Notes under the pieces: model-generated
Databases searched by the model: none
Seen by the model: the letters and a program-made list of their open reading frames with translations, nothing else
Told to the model about the DNA's origin: nothing
Source of the DNA: Gibbula magus
Lineage: Eukaryota; Mollusca; Gastropoda; Trochida; Trochidae
Direction: 5' to 3'
Assembly (NCBI GenBank): GCA_936450465.1
Contig: OW388293.1
Span: 46,800,040-46,864,039 of the forward strand
Length of the DNA: 64,000 bases
Program-made: the position numbers and the translations under genes
Part shown: piece by piece, positions 43,734-53,881 of the stretch
Layout: every line of letters begins with the position of its first letter
Position numbering within the stretch: the stretch's first letter is position 1

Positions 43734-44745
43734 TTAGCTCATCAGGCCTGAAAGGCCCGATGGGCTTATGGCATGGCATGGTGTCCGGCGTCCGTCCATC
43801 CGTCCGTCCGTCCATCCGTCCGTCCGTCCATCCGTAAACTTTTCGCTTTTTCGACTTCTTCTCCAGAACCAATGACTCCACAAAGCTGAAATTTTATGTG
43901 CAGTCTCCTTGGCCAATGGGGATTTTAAATTGTAAATTTCGTGACCCCATGACCCCAAATGGGGTCACAGGGGTCACATCCTTAAAAACCTATTTTCATC
44001 TTCTTCTCCAGTTCCAAAAGGTCTAGAGAGCTGAAAAGTTGTGGGCAGACTTCTTGGCCAATGGGGACTCTAAATTGTAGATTTCGTGACCCCATGACCC
44101 CAAATGGGGTCACAGGGGTCACATCCTTAAAAACCTATTTTCATCTTCTTCTCGAGTTCCAAAAGGTCTAGAGAGCTGAAAAGTTGTGTACAGACTCCTT
44201 GGCCAATGGGGATTCTAAATTGTAGATTTCGTGACCCCGTGACCCAAAATGGGGTCACAGGGGTCACATCCTTAAAAACCTATTTTCATCTTCTTCTCCA
44301 GTTCCCAAAGGTCTAGAGAGCTGAAAAGTTGTGTGCAGACTTCTTGGCCAATGGGGATTCTAAATTGTAGATTTTGTGACCCCATGACCCCACAATGGGG
44401 TCACAGGGGTCACATCCTTAAAAACCTATTTTCATTTTCTTCTCCAGTTCCAAAAGGTCTAGAGAGCTGAAAAGTTTATGCAGACTCCTTGGCCAATGGG
44501 GATTCTAAATTGTAGATTTCGAAACCCCATGACCCCAAATGGGGTCACAGGGGTCACATCCTTAAAAACCTATTTTCATCATCTTCTCCAGTTCCAAAAG
44601 GTCTAGAGAACTGAAAGGGTCACAGTGGTCATTATCTAAGAATCTATCTTATGCTTGTAAACAATAACTTAAATAACTTAAATATTCAACTTTAGATAGT
44701 AAGTCAATGAAATACTGATGAGCTACAGAGCCAATGGCTCTATTT
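43734..44745 (-). mobile_element. Pearl/HINE-like element, second copy, inverted
   Basis: It begins 'tagctcatcaggcctgaaag', followed by a (gtcc/atcc)n microsatellite at about 43788-43836. About five ~145-bp core units then carry 'ggggtcacaggggtcacatc', and the distal end is 'actgatgagctacagagcc'. Terminal 'agctcatca' and 'tgatgagct' are inverted. It is the same family as 13866-14806, in the opposite orientation, and interrupts the 3' UTR of the LINE fragment. Core units within it are more alike than in the other copy. Confidence 0.82.
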
Positions 44746-44911
44746 TTGTATTCTTTTATAGATTTATTGTCATATCGTGTCTCGTAGGCCAAACGGTCGG
44801 ATGCTGTTTTAAAAATTGTGATATTGCCTGATTTTATACCTTTATTGGTATTTCATTGTACGATTCAGCATGTGACACGTTAATAAATTATATTTCTTCT
44901 TCTTCTTCTTC

Positions 44912-45264
44912 TAACCACATTCATCCATCTTCTCATAACAAGCATTTTCATTGGATAGGTTTGGACTAGTTTTCATCAAGCCTTCTTACAAACAAATTTG
45001 CAAATACAAAATGTAGAATGTCTTTTTATCTGACTACAAAACTCACAAATTAGGTCCCATTTTTTAAATTGACAATTGGGTTAGAATCATCTTAATAACT
45101 AAACTGAAGGGCTTAAGTTTTGTTTTTGGTTTTGGGAATATTTTATTCATTTAACAATATTGTCCAAATGTCCATAAAATAAGTTGTCAACGAGTATCAC
45201 TTTGACAAGGAAGCACTCTAGGATCTAGGTTCCCCCAACGAGGATGAATCTAATGCTATAAAAT
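44912..45264 (+). repeat. 353-bp direct repeat, right copy
   Basis: This is the right partner of 42526-42878. It starts directly after the (ttc)n tail of the LINE and continues without a break into 'gaggtaggtcaacccacc', which is the normal continuation of the cassette. Confidence 0.88.
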
Positions 45265-45560
45265 GAGGTAGGTCAACCCACCAAGCCACGGCTCACATAA
45301 TGAAAGAAAACTAACCTTGGTATAGAAATTCTCACCCTATATAGATTTCTGATCAAGTCAATGTTTCCCAAGTCCAATTTTGTAACCTCTAATGCGGTTA
45401 GAAACAGAAACATTATATATACGTTTCCTCTTTTACTGTGTGATCCCCGATGTATAACATATGACTTCAAATTGTGATTTATTTTAGGCATATTGATAAA
45501 AAAAAAAGAGATCAAATCGGAGAAAATAAGTGAAAATAGTTTATTTGTATCATTTATGTC
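45265..45560 (+). repeat. Distal end of the LIM-homeobox copy 4 cassette
   Basis: Reverse complement of about 30840-31190: 'gggtgagaat', 'gatcaagtcaatgtttccca', 'taacctctaatgcggttag' and 'gatccccgatgtataac' correspond in order. It ends near 'agtgaaaatagtttatttg', which marks the limit of the duplicated cassette. Confidence 0.75.
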
Positions 45561-45834
45561 AGACGTGCATGTTTTCCAAGTAAATGTAAACAAATTAAAA
45601 GCAAATCCAATGAGTCAAATGATATGTGAAGTAACTCGTTTGTGATGATAGGGGATAATTCGGTCGTAGTTAAATATGGGCATTAGTCAACGTGTTTCTC
45701 TGGATAGACCTTCTCTCCCAACGGAGATTACTCCCTTCAGATTTTCTATCATTACTTCTGTTACATAAAGCGATATTTCACTATTCTAATTCCTTGACTG
45801 TGACTTCCTTCTTTTTGTCCAATCAAACATGTCC

Positions 45835-46232
45835 CAGGGTAAAACGTATACGTTCCGCTCCACTTTCATACCTCAAAGTTGCGGGATGTGATCTATGACC
45901 AAGGAACTATAAACAAAAAATTCTCAGGCTTGCCATTCCCGGTTTTCAAAAAAACGTCTTCACCAACACATAGTAAAAGTTTGCGTTTAAGATAATTTGA
46001 TGGAAAAAAAACTTTTCTGCTCGCTAATCTAAGAACGTCGCAATTTTTGGGAAAGCGAAATTCAACTGCAGTTTGATATTCTATCTGTGATTGGCTGATA
46101 TGTTATCGCTTACTATCGCGATAAAACTATTTGATTGGCTGAAACATACATAATATAGGTCACACTGCGCCTGTTTGAGAGGGGTTATAACCCGGGTTAT
46201 GAAAGTGGAGTAGGGCGTATAGTTTAACCCTG
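45835..46232. mobile_element. 398-bp TIR element with CAGGGT ends
   Basis: The left end 'cagggtaaaacgtatacg' and right end 'cgtatagtttaaccctg' form imperfect inverted repeats of about 40 bp that extend through 'ctccactttcat' and 'atgaaagtggag'. No transposase is encoded. CAGGG ends occur in several DNA transposon superfamilies and the target duplication is not clear, so the class is left open. Confidence 0.75.
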
Positions 46233-48207
46233 CAACATGATGCATCTGCTACAGAATTCTGCCTTGTTAACAATATGTGCGCATCGCACAGATGAAGCAA
46301 CTTTAGTCATTTCGTCAGTTACTGAATGCGCAGTTTGAAACAACGTCGCTGATTGCACAACTAACTTCTGATGCAACCAATCAGAATTCTCTATGTCTAG
46401 CCGAAAAAAGTGCTCGATATAACATATATCACAGGGAGCGATATACAATCTGAATGGAATAGCCTCTGTGAGAAGAGAATTGTAAGTAAGGACAATATTC
46501 GTGGTATGTTTTGTTGCAACTAACATATGTTGCGAGATGCGAGAAGTATGTCCACTTGCAACATTGATTACGTTGGAATAAATGACTTTATGATAATATG
46601 TTGGGAGAGAATGAGGGATCCATTACCTAATGCAATATTTGATGTGTGAGTTTACTTAACTAGCAAGTGGTAAGAATCGTATGTGATAAAGAGAAGAGAA
46701 CGTAAAATCTACCGATGTTCCTGTATTTATGCTGTAAATTACGGCTGAGTCCTCGTCTAATCTATTGTATTGATTTGATTGAGTGACGGAAGACTTATTG
46801 AAAGGAATCTGGCAACACGATGAATTGTAGCAGTAAACCGAACCTGGCTGGCTATTCTAGAAACGCTCGTGGCCATTCTTAAGACATTAGCTATTATACA
46901 AGTTAAGACTACTAAACGTCCATCCATTGTCACAAAGTTTTACAACTTTGACTATTCTGTTTATTTCTAAAGCAAGGTTACACTGAACTGTGGTAAAACA
47001 TTAGGGGATGGTATCTTCATGAAACAGGTGAGTTGATTCATGTTTCAAATATCGAAAGGTATAAACGGCATTTTCAGAGGCTCCCTTTTAATATTTAATT
47101 TAAAAAAGGTGATATTTTCAGAATAAATAATTTTTTCCAGACTCTATGCTTTCGACTAGTACCTCGTGTGCAGTATCAACAATACTCCGAATGTATTGAT
47201 GTCATTAAATGAGCCATAATTAACTATAGAAAATACAAAATGTCAACGAGCAGCGGTTTCCTGGGTGTGAGGTGTAGTGGGAATGCAATATACCGTATTT
47301 CTACACAAAGGGAAGTAATCCGTCAATGCTCAAAATATCTGGGAAAGTATTGAACGTAAGGAACGTAATGGGTCGTTAACATTGGAAGCTACTGACCTGA
47401 TTACTAGTCTATCTACTTATATATTGTGAGATTAATTTCATATTCTTAAACTTTAAGTTTAATGTTTCGAAAACCTATTATACAAAACTACACATTTCTT
47501 AAAACTGATATTAATGTTTGTCAAAACTTGTACTAAAACGCTAATGTTTAATTCTAAACACTTGTGTTTTTTTCATTATTTATTTCATTTTCTCACGGCC
47601 TAATTTTGTGTTTGATAAGTAAAACATTACTAAAATGCTATGTTCTTGTTTTTAAATCGAATCTTTAAAATAGCGTTCTTCTGTTAATTATAGTTTACTA
47701 AAAAAAGAACTTTCTTTGTCATAAAACTAGCTGTAATGTTTCTTAATATTTTATTCATATTAGTACAGAGATGATGATGATGTACATATAATAAATATTA
47801 ATCATCCTCTATATAAAGATATATTATCTTAAACTCTTAAACTTTGAATCATACATGGATCGTGTATACGTTAAACACTGAACTGCGGAGTTGACGATTA
47901 TTATTCATTATCTAAAACAGTAAAATGTTATAAATAAATAATCATGTACATCAACTGATCAAATACATCATGTACAACGTATTAAGACAAGAGAGTAAAT
48001 TTATACGTAATTATATAAGTAAAGCTCACTATTGCTAACAACACAAAAGCAAGCGGTTCATTCCCTGTCTATGGTCGAATAATTGACGTAGAAGAATTGA
48101 CGACGACGATGGCGTTCATGATGATGATGAATAACATCCATGATTATAAGGGTAATGATGAAAACGGTGAGGATGAGTTGTTTATACATAAGATAATGTT
48201 GATTAAG
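46233..48207. other. No gene recognised
   Basis: AT-rich sequence. 'aaccaatcagaattctctat' and 'gtctagccgaaaa' near 46375 resemble the distal cassette sequence near 21690 and 31040, so a diverged fragment of that repeat may be present. No exon is supported. Confidence 0.4.
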
Positions 48208-48228
48208 CAGTGACGATGATGATGATGG

Positions 48229-48265
<37 letters not shown>

Positions 48266-48307
48266 GATGAAGATGAAGATGATGATGATGATGATGATGA
48301 AGATGAA

Positions 48308-48358
<51 letters not shown>

Positions 48359-48360
48359 AA
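48208..48360. repeat. (ATG/GAT)n trinucleotide microsatellite
   Basis: About 50 near-perfect GAT units with GAA variants. The poly-Met and poly-Ile frames are artefacts. Confidence 0.97.
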
Positions 48361-50171
48361 TGACGATGATATTGGCGATGACGATGATTATGATAGTGGC
48401 ACCTTTTAGTGATAAAGTTGAAGTGATGTTGTTAAGGATTATGGTACTGATTATGATTCTGATGATGAACGTGGTACAAGACGTGTTGAAGTTGTTACAA
48501 TCAATATGATGCTGAGCACAGCTACCGTCGTGATAATGATGATGGTAATATACATGCAATTCTTACTCAATACAGACCTTGCTCTAACGGACCTACAATA
48601 GGAGAGTAAATTAAAGACTAGCGAAGATCGCTGTGTAACAAGGCGGAGGACAGAGCTGCAGACCCCACTACACACGAGCAGACGAACAGTCTACTTGTAC
48701 CGTGCTGGAGTCCGCGACCACCGCTTCCATACTGGCGCGTGTCTTACTCGCGCTACTGCGCGTGAGTGACGTCACGAAACCAAACACCGATATGTGGATC
48801 GCCCAATAAGTACAGTACAGCAGCGTTACCTCTCCAGGTTCCACAACTATCCTCGGTCCGTCCGTGCATCCGTCCGTCTGTCAGTCTGTTTACATACAAA
48901 CCTTGAGGACGTTTCATATCGACCGTTGTCCTAAAATCACGACGTCGTATGCAAGGCTGTTACTGGTGTGTCTGTAAGTGAAGAGTTTGGGGGAATTTGG
49001 ATCCTCCGTGACCCCCGGGTGACCCCCACAGTGCCAGCTGAGCAAGAAGAGGCCCAGACTTCTGTAGAAGTTTCCAGAGACGTTTTCTGTAAGGATATAC
49101 CTCTACCTGTGATTGCACGTGTTTAGTACAAGAGGTAAGTTCAATTAGCATGCTTCCTATGTAATAACAGGTAAGAGTTGCGGTTGATTCCTGGAGGAAG
49201 CTGTAGTTAGATGATCTCATATTGGTAACACTCAACATTCTTCCTTTACCGTAAGTCCCCTTGCTTCGGGAGAATAACCCCAACATTTAAACTACAGGTT
49301 TGCATGCACTATTCTCCCCGATTTACTAAATTCACAATCCGATTTCTATCCAACATTTCGTTAATTCAATAATTATCCAAATCAATATCGGATTCGATGA
49401 GAAGTAAAATATGGCGTTATTCTCACCGTACCAACATTCTGTTAGCTAATTTCGACTCAGATAAGAAAAATGATAGCACGAAGGAAGAAACGTCCTCTAG
49501 ATGTTTTTCTTGGTTTACTTCATGTGCATGGTTAAAAAAAAAAAATCTTAAATATATTTTGAATAAATTCCAAAATGAGTTGTTATTCAGTCAGTAATGG
49601 TATAACGTGGATATATCCCATGAACATATATGTCCTTGTGCCAATACCAGAACTAATTGTTTAACGCTCTGTCCAGCTTTGTTTACATCCGGGCCACTGT
49701 CAATGTAAACACGCAATATCCAGTCCTCAAAAGCTAAGATATGTCTTCTCCTCGTTGCCTCATACCCCAACCCCAAATATGATATGTCGATGATATTTGT
49801 AACAACTATTAAACTATATCCTTTATTGACACTGAAAAAGTGCGTGATAATGAGACGAGGGAAGAACATTTCATTAATCCAAAACAATGTGACGTTGATG
49901 GATGGTGTGGTAAAGGCCTGTGAGAGACAACATTGTATTAATTACGTATATGCATGTTTTACTTCCGTGCCCAAATGTTTCTCTTCCCTGGTTAAAGGCA
50001 CACTCTCACAACAACTAAATACATTGGAGTTGTATATAAAACTTATCAGATATGCTTTGAGTATACATTTCCTATAATCGATGAAATGCCAATGCATGAT
50101 AGTTTGTCGCTCGCTTCAGTTTTTTTGCGATATTGATTACAAGACATTCGTAACAAATGTACAATATGCCT
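48361..50171. other. No gene recognised; CpG-richer patch at 48590-48900
   Basis: The patch contains 'cgcgctactgcgcgtgagtg', a tgacgtca and a short (gtcc)n stretch. It has a higher CpG content than its surroundings and could be a promoter or another pearl-like end. An ATG on the minus strand near 48733 opens only about 20 codons. I make no gene call. Confidence 0.35.
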
Positions 50172-50529
50172 TTAAAGGGGCTGTAGCACGTTTTTTGCAA
50201 ATTTTATTTTTTCAAATTTCCCATTTATAATGATAGTCATTTATATTTACTTTAGAGGGTAAAACATCTTATTAAACAAACCAATTATCTGTAGTGGTTA
50301 TAATGGTGTTGCGCATAAAGCAAAAATTGTATGGCGGCCATTTTAATGTGAACACATTTTATTATTTCGAATTACAAAAACTATTCCCATTTGTTTACCG
50401 AACCACGTACACTAATTTTGTAACTTGATTTTCTGAAGAGAGAAGGATGTTTTACTATTAGTGATATTAATTTTCAATACATTTCATCAACTTAGTTGAG
50501 CGATATAACGTGCTACTGTCCCTTTAAGG
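50172..50529 (+). mobile_element. TTAA-flanked MITE, copy 4
   Basis: A full-length copy runs from 'tttaaaggggctgtagcacg' to 'cgtgctactgtccctttaa', with the interior 'ggcggccatttta'. TTAA is present on both sides. Confidence 0.9.
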
Positions 50530-52482
50530 ATTACAGCAGAAGCTCAGGGCCACATTAATACAGAAGCTGACTATCCATATACGAGTATCGAACCGGAATA
50601 CCGTATACTTGATGTGAAAACATGGACACATATCACATCCCTCATATGATGTTTCAGATATGACTACAATTTGTTATTACATTATTAATAATAATTCATT
50701 CATCGTTTATATGTTCATCCAGTAATCTATGTATCATATGGACTTGAAATATGTGTTTTTCTGATGGTTTTGTTTTTAACGTGATCGTCACACTTGTATT
50801 TGCGTTGTTCAAAATATTTGCATTTGTAATTCCAGTTTGTATATTTGTTGATCAAATTTTATAAGAAACCGTATCCTCCCTTCATGTGACCTTCCAATAT
50901 TTTAGTTGCAGTAGAATAATTGAATGGTATTTCTGTACTTGGTTAAGTGAACAACATAACCATTGGTCTCTTTTCATTGGTCATTACATAATAAATCAAT
51001 GTTCACTAAGCATTAGATTAAGGATATTAAATGAGCGTGAAACCATGTTTACGGCACGTGTCTAAATGTTGGTATCTCTCGAGCGAGAGCGAGGGATATG
51101 CAAGTGTACCGACATAAAGGCTCGAATATCGTAATAAAAGTATGATATAACGGTGAAATATTACTCTTACATATTATCTTCAAATATGATATGTTGTTCC
51201 ATGCACTGAGGGAAATTGAATGTTTCTTTCAATGCTTGCGACCAGAAGATGACTAAAAATGACAATATTTGCTTAAAGAGCTCCTGCTATATATGCAATT
51301 GTGTTGGTATCTCTCTAAGAATATAAATATGGAAGTGATAAAAGTTTAATGTTACCATATATCACAAGTAAGACATGCTTGCTGCAACATCTGCTGTAGA
51401 TAAGTAGTGAAAAACAATGTGTTTATAAAATGTGTTTTCTTTCAAAATATTTTATTTTTAAATCATGTAAAACTGAAAGTTTGCAGCAAACATGCAACAC
51501 GTAATATTACATAAAATTTATATATTACGAGACCTTTGAATGCAATGTGATCTTTTCTGACGTTATTTCAAATTTATTACAATTCAGTTGTATATAGCAT
51601 AGATAATATGGTACGATATCATACTATACTTTTTTTTATCTGTAACTATTCTCTTCTTATATAATTGCAACGCTCATTACTCCGCTTTTGGCATTTTTAA
51701 TGAAATTCTTATTAAGAAATATTATTAACATCAGCATCTAAGTTGTGTTATTTCAATTGTTCTAGAACTTAATCTCGCCTGTGCTCTAACTGGCATTTAT
51801 CAACCTTTAGATGTGTTTATCTCTATGGTTATTTCAAAAGTCGCTTTAATCAATTTACAGAATCCAATAAATAACCGAAACTAATATAAACATCTACCTC
51901 AAACAAATGTCACTCGTGTTATGAATCCCTGCATACATCGCTGCAAGGAGGCGAAGCTCACAGGAACTGAATCTGACTAAAACTGATTCGTGATATTTTC
52001 AGGTCTAAATCCGACGTTTTTTTAATTCCCAAGAATATTCTATGCAAAGTTCAAAGTGTTTGCATTCCTTTGTTTTGTTTCCGCCTTCCTGGGAGCGTTG
52101 ACCTTTATTTCAGAAACGCATTTATGCAGAGACAGTGATGTGTTACCTTCATAGATAGTCCGGGCACTCGGCCAATTACAAATGCCAACCGCAATGGCTT
52201 GCAAGTCACGAAAACCTGCAGCTATGAACACCAAGTCAATAGCGTGTAAGATTTATCCTGGAAAATATTGATTAGAATTAAACCCAGCGGGCAATATTTG
52301 TGATTTAACAGAGCTATAACAACGAGGTTTTATCTACCAAATACTAGGAGATATCGTTAAGACAGTAGAGGGTAACATTGCTCTGGTATCTTCAACTTCA
52401 TGACATCCCACGGATTTGGCATCATTACATGACTCATCATGCGATGACGTCAAATCCCCGATAACGTCATAATTCTATGAAG
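50530..52482. other. No gene recognised
   Basis: AT-rich sequence with short frames only (for example 52040-52234 minus), none with domains or convincing splice context. Confidence 0.45.
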
Positions 52483-52616
52483 TTTCGGTATATATCCTTT
52501 TACCGTTATCAAGCATATGGGAGAGATGATAAAATGATTCGTGTTGGTATGATAATGAGATAACAATATCACCTTTCCCATATGTTTGATAACGGTATAA
52601 GGATCTATACCGAAAC
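52483..52616. repeat. 134-bp palindrome with a hammerhead-like arm
   Basis: Arms 52483-52522 ('tttcggtatatatcctt..') and 52577-52616 ('..aaggatctataccgaaa') pair over about 40 nt with a few mismatches. The right arm reads TTGATAAC, a stem GGTATA/TATACC, then GAAAC, resembling the CUGANGA-stem-GAAA core of hammerhead ribozymes with two core changes. A LINE-tail-like 'gttaataaagaagttgatca' follows. Confidence 0.7.
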
Positions 52617-52753
52617 GTCGCTATTGTTAATAAAGAAGTTGATCATCCATAAAACCTTTGCCTTTTTCATCACACCAACTTCTAGAATGCAACAGTTTGT
52701 AATGATATTGCTAAGCTAAGCGTATATGTTGTTCACTGGCGTGTACGTTGCCT

Positions 52754-53113
52754 TAAAGGGACAGTAGCACGTTCTTTCGCTGAAAAAAGTCGATGAAATG
52801 TATTTGAAAAATAATGTCAGCAATTGTAAAAGACCCTTCTCTCTTCGAAAAATCAAGTTAAAAATGAGTGTACATGGTTCGGTAACGCCATAGGAATCAT
52901 TTTTGTCATTCGAAATAATAAAATGTGTTCGCAATAAAATGGCCACAATGTAATTTCTCCTTCATACGCATCACCGTTATTACCACTACGGATAATTGGT
53001 TTATGTAATAAGATGGTTTACCCTCTAAAGTAAAAATAAATGACACAAACTATCATTATGAATGGGGAAATTTCAAAAAATAAAATTTGCACAAACGTGC
53101 TACTGCCCCTTAA
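52754..53113 (-). mobile_element. TTAA-flanked MITE, copy 5
   Basis: Reverse-oriented copy from 'ttaaagggacagtagcacg' to 'cgtgctactgccccttaa', with TTAA at both ends. Confidence 0.9.
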
Positions 53114-53565
53114 ATGTCAATCTACCTTAGAATCATATAACTGGTGCTGCTACAAGGCGCACATTCCCTTCGTTTGATCATTCCCACAGTTTGGTATGGA
53201 CCAGTTATATTCATATCCGACATGTTTATACCTGGTTTAGCTTGCTGCATCTTAATACAATCTCGAGTATTTATGGTATTCCATCGATGTCTGTCGGCAA
53301 CTAGCACCTGTAACCTAGAACCTCTGGTTTCCCTCCACCTGTTCCATAAACACATCTTGTATCAACCCCACAAGGCGCTTCGTCTTCATATGAACCCGTT
53401 GGCACTTGTTGAAATTTCTGAGATGTCTAACTCCCACATGCAGCCAATCAACAGCAGAAGAGAAGACACTGCACGTGAGATGTTTTGACTCTCGTAGTCT
53501 CAAGTTATACTTTACAACATTCTAAACACGATCCATAGAGATACAGAATGTCGGGTGGGACCCTT
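53114..53565. other. Less AT-rich segment between two MITEs, no gene call
   Basis: About 400 bp of more complex sequence with open frames on both strands (53144-53488 plus; 53122-53355 minus). None has a recognisable motif. This could hide an exon, but I cannot support one. Confidence 0.3.
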
Positions 53566-53881
53566 TTAAGGGGCAGTAGCACGTTTTTTCGTTCAAACAA
53601 GTCGATGAAATGTATTTGAAAAATAATATTACCAATAGTAAAACACCTTTCCTTCTTCGAAAAATCAAGTTAAAAAATGAGTCTACATGATTCGGTAAAG
53701 CCATGGGAATAAAATGGCCGCCATGTTTTTTTCGCTTTATATGCAACATCGTTATTACCACTACGGATAATTGGTTTGTGTAATAAGATTAACCTCTGAA
53801 GTTAATTTAAATGATATAAACTATCATTATAAAAGGGAAATTTGAAGAAATAAATTTTGCATTTTGCTTAAGCCCCTTTAA
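53566..53881 (-). mobile_element. TTAA-flanked MITE, copy 6
   Basis: Reverse-oriented copy from 'ttaaggggcagtagcacg' to 'aagcccctttaa', shortened internally around the 'ggccgccatg' block. TTAA is present on both sides. Confidence 0.85.

Larger units (their letters stand above)
42879..44911 (+). pseudogene. 5'-truncated LINE of a second family, carrying a pearl-like insertion
   Basis: A C-terminal LINE frame covers about 42890-43404: 'LRTYRLFRDLLQVEHYV', 'LSKLRCGTLPLEVEVGRFAR' and the knuckle 'CTRCNSNAVEDELHFLINC'. This tail motif is common in LINE polyproteins. After the stop come a GT-rich microsatellite and a pearl-like element. The LINE 3' UTR then resumes and ends 'cgttaataaattatatttc' with a (ttc)n tail at 44911. 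The 5' end abuts the left 353-bp repeat. It is distinct from the LINE at 38-41 kb. Confidence 0.78.

Noticed and set aside
42526..45264. The 353-bp direct repeats as LTRs of a retrotransposon
   Set aside because: They match LIM-homeobox 3' flank sequence present singly at copy 3, the enclosed coding remnant is of LINE type, and no primer-binding site or TG...CA ends are seen.
48203..48559. Poly-Met and poly-Ile frames
   Set aside because: Translation of the GAT microsatellite.
48590..48790. CpG-rich patch as a gene promoter with a first exon on the minus strand
   Set aside because: The ATG near 48733 opens only about 20 codons and no downstream exon could be identified.
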